Origin: Microlunatus soli
GTDB lineage: Bacteria; Actinomycetota; Actinomycetes; Propionibacteriales; Propionibacteriaceae
NCBI RefSeq assembly: GCF_900105385.1
Contig: NZ_LT629772.1
Coordinates: 558,001 to 622,000 of the forward strand
Direction: 5' to 3'
DNA: 64,000 nucleotides
Under the pieces are notes generated by a model. That model was not told the origin of the DNA and searched no databases. It saw nothing but the letters and a program-made list of their open reading frames with translations. Of this stretch, positions 9,368-17,066 are shown one piece after another. A program made the translations under genes and the position numbers. The stretch's first letter is position 1. Every line of letters starts with the position of its first letter.

Positions 9368-10341
9368 TCATGACTGCGACAGCCGTCCGCCCGCCGCGCG
9401 CCACCGGAGAGCCGGGCCGATCCTCCGGCCCCCGGCCGGGCAATGCGGCCCGGATCAAGCGCTCCCAGTATCAGGCCGGCTACCTCTTCGTGCTGCCGAC
9501 GCTGATCCTGTTCGCCGTCTTCGTCGGCTGGCCGATCGCCTACACGATCTACCTGAGCTTCACCAGCTGGGCCGGCTTCGGTTATCCCAAACCCGCCGGC
9601 ATGCAGAACTACACCCGGATGTTCTCCGATCCGGTGGCGATGCGGGCACTGGGCGTGACGATCGCGTTCACCGTGATCACGACCGCGCTGCAGACGATCG
9701 TCGGGCTGATCATCGCCGTTGGAGTCAACGCGGTCTGGCGGACCGTCGGTGTCGTCGTCCGGACGATCCTGTTCATTCCCGGCATCGTGTCCTTCGTGGT
9801 CTCCGGCGTGCTCTGGAAGTTGATCTACGACCCCAACATCGGCACCCTCAACCGGACCTTGGAAGCGATCGGCCTCGGCGGTCTGCGCCAGACCTGGCTG
9901 GCCGACCCCGCCACGGTGCTGCCCTCGATCATCGTCGTCTCGCTGTGGGCCGGGACCGGGACCGCGATGCTGATCCTGTTCGCCGGCATCCAAGGCATCG
10001 ACGCCGGGCTGTACGAGGCCGCCCAGGTCGACGGCGCCGGATCACTGCAGCAGTTCTTCCACGTCACGGTCCCGCAGCTGCGGATCGTGCTCGGGCTGGT
10101 GATCAGCCTCGGTCTGCTGAACGGGCTGAAGGTCTTCGACATCATCTACGTGATGACCGGCGGCGGACCCAACCACGCCAGCGAGGTACTCGGCACCTAC
10201 CTGTACAGCCTTGCCTTCGGCTCCACCTCCGGATCGATCCCCCAGTTCGGCTACGCCAGCGCGTTCAGCATCGTGACGATGATCCTGTGCACGCTGGCGG
10301 TCCTGGTCCAGATGAAGATCACCAACAGGAGCGATCGATGA
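9364..10341 (+). CDS. sugar ABC transporter permease (MalF-like)
   Basis: First inner-membrane subunit of the CUT1 sugar importer. The 325-residue protein has a cytoplasmic N-terminal stretch of about 35 residues, then six predicted membrane segments beginning at YLFVLPTLILFAVFVGWPIA. The EAA loop that contacts the ATPase reads YEAAQVDGAGSLQQFFHVTVP (within residues 217-238). It overlaps both neighbours by four bases (ATGA), so synthesis of the subunits is probably coupled. No ATPase gene is present in the operon. Confidence 0.92.
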   Translation: MIMTATAVRPPRATGEPGRSSGPRPGNAARIKRSQYQAGYLFVLPTLILFAVFVGWPIAYTIYLSFTSWAGFGYPKPAGMQNYTRMFSDPVAMRALGVTIAFTVITTALQTIVGLIIAVGVNAVWRTVGVVVRTILFIPGIVSFVVSGVLWKLIYDPNIGTLNRTLEAIGLGGLRQTWLADPATVLPSIIVVSLWAGTGTAMLILFAGIQGIDAGLYEAAQVDGAGSLQQFFHVTVPQLRIVLGLVISLGLLNGLKVFDIIYVMTGGGPNHASEVLGTYLYSLAFGSTSGSIPQFGYASAFSIVTMILCTLAVLVQMKITNRSDR

Positions 10342-11210
10342 CCGCCGTCGCCGCCCAGCGGATCAGCAGCACAAGCACCGCGCGACGCCGTCGCTTCCCG
10401 TTCGGTCGATCGTTCGCGACCTTCGTGCTGCTGCCGATCTGCGCGCTGATGGTGTTCCCGTTCGTCTGGCTGGTGTTGACCTCGCTGCGACCGCAGAACA
10501 CGATCTTCAACGGACCGTTCTTCCCCACCCATCTGACCGCCGCCGGCTACGCCCGCGCCTGGGCGAACACCGGCTTCCCGTTGCACTTCTTCAACAGCCT
10601 GTGGATCACCACCGCCACCGTCGCAGGCGTGCTGATCTTCGCCTCGCTCAGTGGCTACGCCTTCGCCAAGCTCGACTTCCCGTTCAAGAACGTGTTGTAC
10701 GTGCTGCTGCTGACAACGCTGATGATGCCGGCAACAGCGTTGATCATCCCCCTGTTCCTGGAGCTGAAGTCCTTCCATCTGCTGAACAACCAGGTCGGAC
10801 TGCTGATCCTCTACATCAGCGGCTCGGCACCGTTCTCGATGTTCCTGATGCGCGCCTTCTTCTCCACGCTGCCCGACGAACTGGTCGAGGCGGCACGGGC
10901 CGACGGAGCGAGCGAGTTCACGATCTTCCGGCAGGTCATCCTGCCGTTGGCCAAACCGGGCATCGCCACCGTGGTGATCTTCCAGTTCCTGCAGACCTGG
11001 AACGAATTCCTGATCGCCAACACCGTCCTGCAGGACAGCGGCAAGCTGCCCCTGCAGCCGGTGCTGTTCAGCCTCACCGGACAGTACGCGACCGACTGGC
11101 CGGCCCTGACCGCCGGACTGACGATGTCGATCGTGCCGGTCGTCGTGGTCTACGTCCGGATGCAGAAGCAATTCGTCGCCGGCATGACGCTCGGCGCCGT
11201 CAAGAACTGA
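10338..11210 (+). CDS. sugar ABC transporter permease (MalG-like)
   Basis: Second permease of the same importer, 290 residues with six predicted membrane segments (first FATFVLLPICALMVFPFVWL). The EAA loop is EAARADGASEFTIFRQVILP followed by LAKPG. The C-terminal QKQFVAGMTLGAVKN is typical of MalG-type subunits. Start ATG overlaps the stop of the upstream permease. An AGGAG directly after its stop serves the next gene. Confidence 0.92.
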   Translation: MTAVAAQRISSTSTARRRRFPFGRSFATFVLLPICALMVFPFVWLVLTSLRPQNTIFNGPFFPTHLTAAGYARAWANTGFPLHFFNSLWITTATVAGVLIFASLSGYAFAKLDFPFKNVLYVLLLTTLMMPATALIIPLFLELKSFHLLNNQVGLLILYISGSAPFSMFLMRAFFSTLPDELVEAARADGASEFTIFRQVILPLAKPGIATVVIFQFLQTWNEFLIANTVLQDSGKLPLQPVLFSLTGQYATDWPALTAGLTMSIVPVVVVYVRMQKQFVAGMTLGAVKN

Positions 11211-11218
11211 AGGAGCCC

Positions 11219-12001
11219 ATGAGTATCACCTCCGTGATCATCAACGTCACCGACCTGGACAGATCGATCGACTTCTACACCCGCTTCCTGGCCGCAGAGC
11301 CGATCTCCCGCGATGACGACCACGCCGTCCTCGACCTGATCAGCGGGACACTGAGATTGCAGCGGATCGACAACCCAGCCGACCATGCCTGGGTGGCTGA
11401 CGACCTCCATCGCGGTTTCCGCCATATCGGCTTCAAGGTCGACGACGTCGACCGCTGGGTGGCGCCGCTGAAAGAGGCCGGCGTCCGCTTCCACCTCGAT
11501 CCTCTGGAAGCCACCGGTGACGTGCGGATCGCCTTCTTCTACGATCCGGACGGTACGCTCTGCGAGTTCGTCGCCCGGGACCTGCAGTACAGCACGATGA
11601 TCGACGAGGACGGTGTCGCCGCCGAACGCGCGTTGGGCGTACCGGACCGACCGCGACTGGATCACGTCGCGCTGACCGTCGACGACCGGCAGCGGACCGC
11701 CGACTTCTATCATGATCATTTCGGCTTCGACCTGATCGGGATCATCGATCAGCCCCAGGATCCGCGCGGTTTCTCGATCGGCTATCTGAAGGCAGGACCG
11801 ACAGTGTTGGAGATCTTCACCTACCGAGCGGACAAACAACCGGCCACACCACAGCTCGACGCACCCGGCTTCGTGGCCGCCGAGATCGGCGGCAGCTCCG
11901 GATCGCCAGCAGGCATGACCGAGCTCGGCAAGACCGGATACGGCGCCGTGATCACGCTCGACGCCGACGGCTTCCCGATCACGCTCGGAGCCGAACGATG
12001 A
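11219..12001 (+). CDS. two-domain VOC (glyoxalase/dioxygenase fold) protein
   Basis: Cytoplasmic metalloenzyme-fold protein with two VOC modules. Module 1 (about 1-125) reads SVIINVTDLDRSIDFYTRF and ends YDPDGTLCEFV; module 2 (about 140-245) begins RPRLDHVALTVDDRQRTADF. Candidate metal ligands are His in FRHIGFKV, Glu in LCEFVAR, His in LDHVALTV and Glu in VLEIFTY. Catalysed reaction unknown; lyases, isomerases and extradiol dioxygenases share this fold. It sits between the permeases and an aldo/keto reductase in a glucoside operon, suggesting action on the sugar or aglycone. AGGAG lies four bases before the ATG. Confidence 0.8.
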   Translation: MSITSVIINVTDLDRSIDFYTRFLAAEPISRDDDHAVLDLISGTLRLQRIDNPADHAWVADDLHRGFRHIGFKVDDVDRWVAPLKEAGVRFHLDPLEATGDVRIAFFYDPDGTLCEFVARDLQYSTMIDEDGVAAERALGVPDRPRLDHVALTVDDRQRTADFYHDHFGFDLIGIIDQPQDPRGFSIGYLKAGPTVLEIFTYRADKQPATPQLDAPGFVAAEIGGSSGSPAGMTELGKTGYGAVITLDADGFPITLGAER

Positions 12002-13014
12002 GCGCGGCGACATCCGGAGCCCCACGGGAGGATTCCCCGATGCTGAACGAATCCCCGGCACTGGGCTGGGCACCGCAACCCTGGCTGCGGCCGCTCGGTG
12101 CGACCGGCCTCACCGTCTCGGCGGTGACCCTCGGTGGCGGACCGTTGGGCAGCATGCCGCAACTGCTCGGCTATCAGGTCGCCGCCGGGGACGCCATCGA
12201 GCTCGTCCGGCAGGTTTTGGACAGCCCGATCCGGACGATCGACACCGCCAACGGCTACAGCGATGGCGAGAGCGAACGCCGGATCGGAGCCGCGGTCCGC
12301 GCCACCGGCGGACTGCCGGACGACTTCATGATCATCACCAAGGTCGACGCCAAGGACGGCGACTACTCCGGCGACCGGGTCCGCCGCAGTGTCGCCGAGA
12401 GCAAGCAGCGACTTGGTCTGGATCGGCTGCCGCTGGTGATGCTGCACGATCCGGAGTTCTTCGACTTCGACGAGATGGCGGCGCCCGGCGGAGCGGTCGA
12501 GACCCTGCAGCGGCTGCGCGAGGAGGACGAGATCGATCACGTCGGGCTCGCCGGCGGCGACACGGCAGTGATGCGACGCTATCTGGACCTCGGCGGTTTC
12601 GAGGTGCTGCTGGTGCACAATCGCTGGACATTGGTGGATCACAGCGCGGCCGAGTTGATCGATGCGGCCCGCGCGGCCGGGATCGCGGTGATCAATGCCG
12701 CCATCTACGGCGGTGGCCTGCTGGCCGCCCCTCATGCGGGCGGCACCCGCTACGGATACCGGGAGGCCACTGCGGCGACCCTGTCGGCCGTCGCAGAGAT
12801 GGCGGCGGCCTGTGAGCGCTACGGCACCGATCTGGCGACCGCGGCGCTGCACGCGTCGATCCGGGACCCACGGATCAGTACGACGATCACCGGCTTCTCC
12901 AAACCCGAACGCCTGCGGGCGCTGCGCGCTGGTCTTGAGCACGCACTGCCCGACGGCCTCTTCACCGAGCTCGCCGCGCTGCTGCCGGACCGGGCGAACT
13001 GGCTGGACTCATGA
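11998..13014 (+). CDS. aldo/keto reductase
   Basis: NAD(P)-dependent oxidoreductase of the AKR superfamily. The tetrad is visible as Asp and Tyr in TIDTANGYSDGESE, Lys in IITKVDAKD and His in VMLHDPEFFDF. It begins RPLGATGLTVSAVTLGGGPL, and the C-terminal TTITGFSKPERL marks cofactor contact. Two starts are possible: ATG 11998 overlapping the upstream stop, or ATG 12040 with a strong GGGAGG seven to eight bases upstream; the latter would remove 14 poorly conserved residues. Likely acts on a carbonyl intermediate in the operon's pathway (inference). Confidence 0.88.
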   Translation: MSAATSGAPREDSPMLNESPALGWAPQPWLRPLGATGLTVSAVTLGGGPLGSMPQLLGYQVAAGDAIELVRQVLDSPIRTIDTANGYSDGESERRIGAAVRATGGLPDDFMIITKVDAKDGDYSGDRVRRSVAESKQRLGLDRLPLVMLHDPEFFDFDEMAAPGGAVETLQRLREEDEIDHVGLAGGDTAVMRRYLDLGGFEVLLVHNRWTLVDHSAAELIDAARAAGIAVINAAIYGGGLLAAPHAGGTRYGYREATAATLSAVAEMAAACERYGTDLATAALHASIRDPRISTTITGFSKPERLRALRAGLEHALPDGLFTELAALLPDRANWLDS

Positions 13015-14381
13015 ACACCTCCGACGACACTCTGGCAGGGCCGCGGCTGCCCCGGGACTTCGTGATCGGCGCGGCGACCGCGTCGTATCAGGTCGAGGGC
13101 GCCACGACCGAGGACGGTCGTGGTCGGAGCATCTGGGACACCTTCGCCGGCACACCGGGCACCATCGCCGACGGCACGACCGGCGACGTCGCCGATGATC
13201 ACTACCATCGCTACGCCGACGACGTGGCGTTGATGGCCGATCTCGGCCTGGACGCGTACCGTTTCTCCATCGCCTGGCCACGGATCCAGCCCGGCGGCAC
13301 CGGCCGCGCGTTGTCGGCGGGCATCGACTTCTATCGTCGGCTGGCCGAATCCCTGCTGCAGAAGGGAATCACGCCGTGGGCCACGCTGTATCACTGGGAC
13401 CTACCGCAGGCATTGGAGGATCGCGGCGGCTGGCTCGACCCGGACACCGCGAACCGGTTCGCCGACTACGCCGCTGCGGTCCAGGACGGTCTCGGCGATC
13501 TGATCACGCACTGGATCACCCTGAACGAACCGTGGTGCGCGGCCTTCCTGGGCTACGCCTCCGGCGTCCATGCGCCAGGCAAGCAGCTCGGCAGTGAGGC
13601 TGCCCACGCCGCCCATCACCTGCTGCGCGGTCACGGCCTGGCCAGTCAGGTACTTCGCCGCGACGCGGCCGCACGGGTGGGCGTGACGCTCAACCTGTAT
13701 TCGGTGCGGCCGGCTTCGTCCGCGCCGGACGACGTCGACGCTGCCCGCCGGATCGACGGGCTGCAGAACCGCTTCTTCCTCGAACCGGTGTTGCGCGGCA
13801 GCTACCCCGAGGACGTGCTGACAGACCTCGGTGAGACGGCCTGGTTCGCCGAGCGCACCGGTGATCTCACATCCATCGCGGCACCGTTGGACTTCCTCGG
13901 GATCAACTACTACAGCCGGCACACCACCACGACCACGGACCGGCCGGCCCGGCCCAGCGCCTATCCCGGGTCGGAGCAGGTGACGATGGTCGCCACCGGA
14001 GCTGCCACCACCGAGATGGGTTGGGAGATCCATCCCGACGGGATGGTCGACGTGCTGCGGCAGGCCGCTGCCATGGCCCCCGAGCTGCCGCTGTACATCA
14101 CCGAGAACGGCTCGGCCTGGCCGGACGCCCCCTCCGCCGACGGCGCCTTCGACGACGTGGAACGCCGCCGTTACCTCCACGATCATCTTGCCGCCTGCCG
14201 GCAGGCCATCGACGCCGGGATCGACCTCCGCGGCTACTTCATCTGGACCCTGACCGACAACTGGGAGTGGGCGTTCGGCCAGAGCAGGCGATTCGGGTTG
14301 ATCCACGTCGACTACGACACCCAGCGGCGGACCGTCAAGCACAGTGGCGAGTGGCTGCGCTCGTTCCTGGCTACCCGGTGA
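13011..14381 (+). CDS. GH1 family beta-glucosidase
   Basis: Retaining beta-glycosidase, cytoplasmic since no signal peptide is seen. The 456-residue protein has the N-terminal GH1 signature FVIGAATASYQVEGA, the acid/base Glu173 in ITLNEPWC, the nucleophile Glu365 in YITENGSAW, and the aglycone-site end WEWAFGQSRRFGLIHVDY. It is the last gene of the operon and starts by ATGA overlap with the aldo/keto reductase. It would hydrolyse the beta-glucoside imported by the upstream transporter. Exact sugar and aglycone cannot be read from the sequence. Confidence 0.93.
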   Translation: MNTSDDTLAGPRLPRDFVIGAATASYQVEGATTEDGRGRSIWDTFAGTPGTIADGTTGDVADDHYHRYADDVALMADLGLDAYRFSIAWPRIQPGGTGRALSAGIDFYRRLAESLLQKGITPWATLYHWDLPQALEDRGGWLDPDTANRFADYAAAVQDGLGDLITHWITLNEPWCAAFLGYASGVHAPGKQLGSEAAHAAHHLLRGHGLASQVLRRDAAARVGVTLNLYSVRPASSAPDDVDAARRIDGLQNRFFLEPVLRGSYPEDVLTDLGETAWFAERTGDLTSIAAPLDFLGINYYSRHTTTTTDRPARPSAYPGSEQVTMVATGAATTEMGWEIHPDGMVDVLRQAAAMAPELPLYITENGSAWPDAPSADGAFDDVERRRYLHDHLAACRQAIDAGIDLRGYFIWTLTDNWEWAFGQSRRFGLIHVDYDTQRRTVKHSGEWLRSFLATR

Positions 14382-14441
14382 CGGTGACGATCATGATGCC
14401 GCCGGCCGTGATCATGAACCGCTCAGGGGCCGGGCGAGGTG

Positions 14442-15695
14442 TCAGGCGGAGGGGGCGGTGCCCGGTGCCCTGACGACTGCCAACGGACGCGACGTCTGAT
14501 GCGGTGTCATCCGGCTGTGCAGCACCATCGATGCCGCACCGAGCGCGGCTGAATCCTGCCCGGCCTTGGACAGCGACACGGTCGTCGGGTGCACGGCCCG
14601 GGCGAAGGAGTGCCGGTCCAGTCGTTCGGTGACCACCCGGAGGTAGATGTCGGCGGCTGAGTTGAAACCCGGGCCGGCCAGGATGATCCGATCAAGATCG
14701 AGCAGATTGGTCACCGAGACCAGCGCCATCGCCACGTAGAACGCGGACTGCTCGATCAGCTCGACGCAGTCGGCGTCGCCTGCCGCAGCTGCCTCGGTGA
14801 TCGTGGCGAAGTCGCGACGGAGGTTGCTCCGGCTGCCGGACAGGCCCAATCGGTCGTCGGTCGTCGGCTCCTGCCGCGCCAGATCCACGATCCGCAGCGG
14901 TGCGGCCAACGCCTCCAGACAGCCGTTGTTGCCACACCAGCAGGGCGGCCCGTGGACGTCCAGCACCAGATGGCCGATTTCGCCGACATTGGACGATGCC
15001 CCGCGGTAGGCGTCGCCGTCGATCACCAGCCCGAGCCCGAATCCGGTCGCCAGGTACAGCGTCGCGAAATCCTCCGACGCCGGTGACCGACCGGTCCAGT
15101 ATTCGCCGATCGCCGCGCAGGTCGAGTCGTTGTCGATCACCACGGGCAGTCCGGTCGCCGCACCGAGGGCGTCCTCGACGGCGAACATCTCCCATTCCGT
15201 CGCCTGCGGGTTGGACCGCAGAACGTCGTGGCTCTCGTCCTGTCGACCGGCCAGTGCGATTCCGATGCCGACCAGCGTGGTGCGGTCCACGCCGGAGCGG
15301 ACCAGGAAGTCCTGCAACTCCTGGGCGACCCGTTTGGTGACCGTGGCCGGGCTCGTCGTCGCGATCCCGGCACTGTGCTGGCGGCCGACCACCGCGCCGC
15401 CGAGATCGGTGATCATGTAGGTGATCCCGGCGTCGTCCAGCGAGATGCCCACCGCGTGCCGGGCGCCGGCGTTGAGCTGGATCAGGGTCCGCCGTTTGCC
15501 ACCGGTGAAGTCGCCGACACCGCTTTCGATCACCAATCCTTCGACGAGCAGTTGTTTGACGATCCTGGAGATCGAGGCCTCGGTCAGCCCGGAACGTGCC
15601 GCGAGCTCGATCCTGCTGACCTCGCCCGACGTCCGGATCAGGTCGAGGATGGCGCTGTGCGTCTCCAGCGCCGTCGCACCTCTGAGTGCCTTCAT
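14442..15695 (-). CDS. ROK-family transcriptional regulator
   Basis: Sugar-responsive repressor type (NagC/XylR-like). An N-terminal winged HTH (VSRIELAARSGLTEASISRI, residues about 28-47) precedes a ROK domain with DNDSTCAAIGEYW and the zinc motif GPPCWCGNNGCLEA (CxCGxxGCxE). The kinase Asp is retained in DND, but the HTH argues for a regulator. ATG 15695 is preceded by GGGAGG with good spacing; a GTG two codons earlier is less likely. It converges on the glucoside operon with 60 bases between, so it is the prime candidate to act on the palindrome at 7976-7998. Confidence 0.9.
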   Translation of the reverse strand: MKALRGATALETHSAILDLIRTSGEVSRIELAARSGLTEASISRIVKQLLVEGLVIESGVGDFTGGKRRTLIQLNAGARHAVGISLDDAGITYMITDLGGAVVGRQHSAGIATTSPATVTKRVAQELQDFLVRSGVDRTTLVGIGIALAGRQDESHDVLRSNPQATEWEMFAVEDALGAATGLPVVIDNDSTCAAIGEYWTGRSPASEDFATLYLATGFGLGLVIDGDAYRGASSNVGEIGHLVLDVHGPPCWCGNNGCLEALAAPLRIVDLARQEPTTDDRLGLSGSRSNLRRDFATITEAAAAGDADCVELIEQSAFYVAMALVSVTNLLDLDRIILAGPGFNSAADIYLRVVTERLDRHSFARAVHPTTVSLSKAGQDSAALGAASMVLHSRMTPHQTSRPLAVVRAPGTAPSA

Positions 15696-15730
15696 CGTCA
15701 CCTCCCGCCCGTCGTCATGCTCCGCAGCGA

Positions 15731-16138
15731 TCAGCCGACGAGCTCGGTGATCAGCGGCCGGACGACCTCCGGCTGAAGATCATGCCGGGTGAGACCGAGT
15801 TGCCGTCCGTCGATCCAGGTCGGACGATACCGGTTGGTCGATGATTGCCGTGTTGCCTCGGGCCCGCCGAGCCTCGGCTGCACGGACGGATCCGGGATCG
15901 AGACCAGGAAGTAGGTCGCATCGCGTCCGCCGTCGTTGATCGTCGCGAGCCGACGAACGATGGTGCCGACCAATGAGGTTTCCTCGGCGAGTTCGCGCAC
16001 CGCTGCGTGCTCGCAGCTCTCGCCGTCCTCGACCCCGCCGCCGGGAAGGACGCTGTAATGCCTGCCGTCCCGGAATCGCTGGATCACCAGCAGCCGTCGG
16101 CCGTCCAGGACGACCGCAACCGCACGTTGGTTCACCAT
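15731..16138 (-). CDS. Nudix hydrolase
   Basis: Nucleoside-diphosphate-X hydrolase of about 135 residues. The Nudix box GGGVEDGESCEHAAVRELAEETS (split here by key residues: Gly36 region, REL, EE) fits GX5EX7REUXEEXGU except that the usual Gly after EET is Ser. N-terminus MVNQRAVAVVLDGRRLLVIQ is a typical Nudix first strand. Start ATG 16138 was chosen because the open frame upstream to 16744 is antisense to another gene. It is divergent from a lipoprotein gene and lies 35 bases after the ROK regulator start on the same strand. Confidence 0.87.
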   Translation of the reverse strand: MVNQRAVAVVLDGRRLLVIQRFRDGRHYSVLPGGGVEDGESCEHAAVRELAEETSLVGTIVRRLATINDGGRDATYFLVSIPDPSVQPRLGGPEATRQSSTNRYRPTWIDGRQLGLTRHDLQPEVVRPLITELVG

Positions 16139-16229
16139 GTCCCCATCATCCCACCGACCGGGTGCGGGGTCGCCGATGATCATCCCGGAGGGCGATGCGG
16201 GCCGCCGGCGGACTGACCAGGATGATGAC

Positions 16230-16979
16230 GTGACACGTCCCGGTCCGCGCTCGCGGTGGTTGCTGCTGCCGATGATCTTGGTGGTGATCGCGGTCGCCGG
16301 GTGCGGCGCCGGATCCGGTGACCGGGAGGCCCGGCGTCGGTTGGACGCGGTCGCCGACGGGATCTCCCGCGAGGCGACGCAGCATTGGCGGTCCGACACC
16401 GATCCGTCCTGGTTGGCCGTTTGGGCCGCGAACGACAGTGCATCAGGTTCCGACGATGAGGCCACGGTGTCGGTCCGACCGTTGTCCTGGCGGCGGGTGG
16501 GCGGCCGAGGAGAGCTCGATGCCAGGATCGAGGTCCGGGTGCCGCCGCACGCGGCCGTCACCTTCGGCGACCGAAGCCGCCCGGCCGGGCACGCCGTCCG
16601 CTGCGTGCGGATCGACACCGACGAGTCGGTCCGGTCGATCAGCTGCCGCGGGCAGACACCGCCTGGTTTGCCGACCCCACCGACGGTCCCCGACCTCGAC
16701 GCCCAGACCGACATGATCAAGTCCGCTCTCCGGCAGCCGACCATCGACGCGGCCCGTGATCACGCCCGGCGGCACGCCGGTCCGTTCACGGTGCGAGCCG
16801 ACATCGTCGACGGCTCCTGGGTTCTGGTGCTCACCAGGAGCCGGAACTACGCCTGCCTGGCCGGAGTCCGCTCCCCCGACGGTAGCGTCTCGATGGTCGT
16901 CCCGGAGCGCCGGGTGATGCGACCCGGTGAGGGCGGTTGCGACCCGTACGCGATCCTGCATCCGCCCGACACCCACTGA
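16230..16979 (+). CDS. hypothetical lipoprotein
   Basis: I do not recognise this protein. From GTG 16230 (AGGA seven bases upstream) it is 249 residues with a lipoprotein signal WLLLPMILVVIAVAGCG, the lipobox Cys being AGC. The exported part is Arg/Asp-rich and has three later cysteines (VRCVRI, ISCRGQ, NYACLAG) and one in EGGCDPY, so two disulfides are possible. A readable frame extends upstream to 16137 but overlaps the divergent Nudix start. Probably a cell-surface protein of unknown role. Confidence 0.7.
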   Translation: MTRPGPRSRWLLLPMILVVIAVAGCGAGSGDREARRRLDAVADGISREATQHWRSDTDPSWLAVWAANDSASGSDDEATVSVRPLSWRRVGGRGELDARIEVRVPPHAAVTFGDRSRPAGHAVRCVRIDTDESVRSISCRGQTPPGLPTPPTVPDLDAQTDMIKSALRQPTIDAARDHARRHAGPFTVRADIVDGSWVLVLTRSRNYACLAGVRSPDGSVSMVVPERRVMRPGEGGCDPYAILHPPDTH

Positions 16980-16993
16980 ACACCGCACCGGGC

Positions 16994-17060
16994 ATGATCG
17001 GTCGGGGGATGATCGGTGCCAGCGCGCTGCCAGGACGGTGCCAGCGCGGTTCCTTATGCT
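16994..17060 (+). promoter_or_regulatory. promoter region of the antiporter gene with direct repeats
   Basis: Two short direct repeats stack here: ATGATCGGT at 16994 and 17009, and GGTGCCAGCGCG at 17015 and 17037 (22 bases apart, two helical turns). They run into TATGCT (17055-17060), a good -10 element only six bases before the ATG at 17067. Transcription would begin at or near the A of the start codon, giving a leaderless message. No clear -35 is seen, so an activator bound to the 22-base repeats is plausible. Confidence 0.45.
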
Positions 17061-17066
17061 GAGCCC

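Noticed and set aside
15731-16744. 337-residue extended Nudix protein
   Set aside because: The added N-terminal 200 residues are antisense to the lipoprotein gene and low in quality; the Nudix fold starts at 16138.
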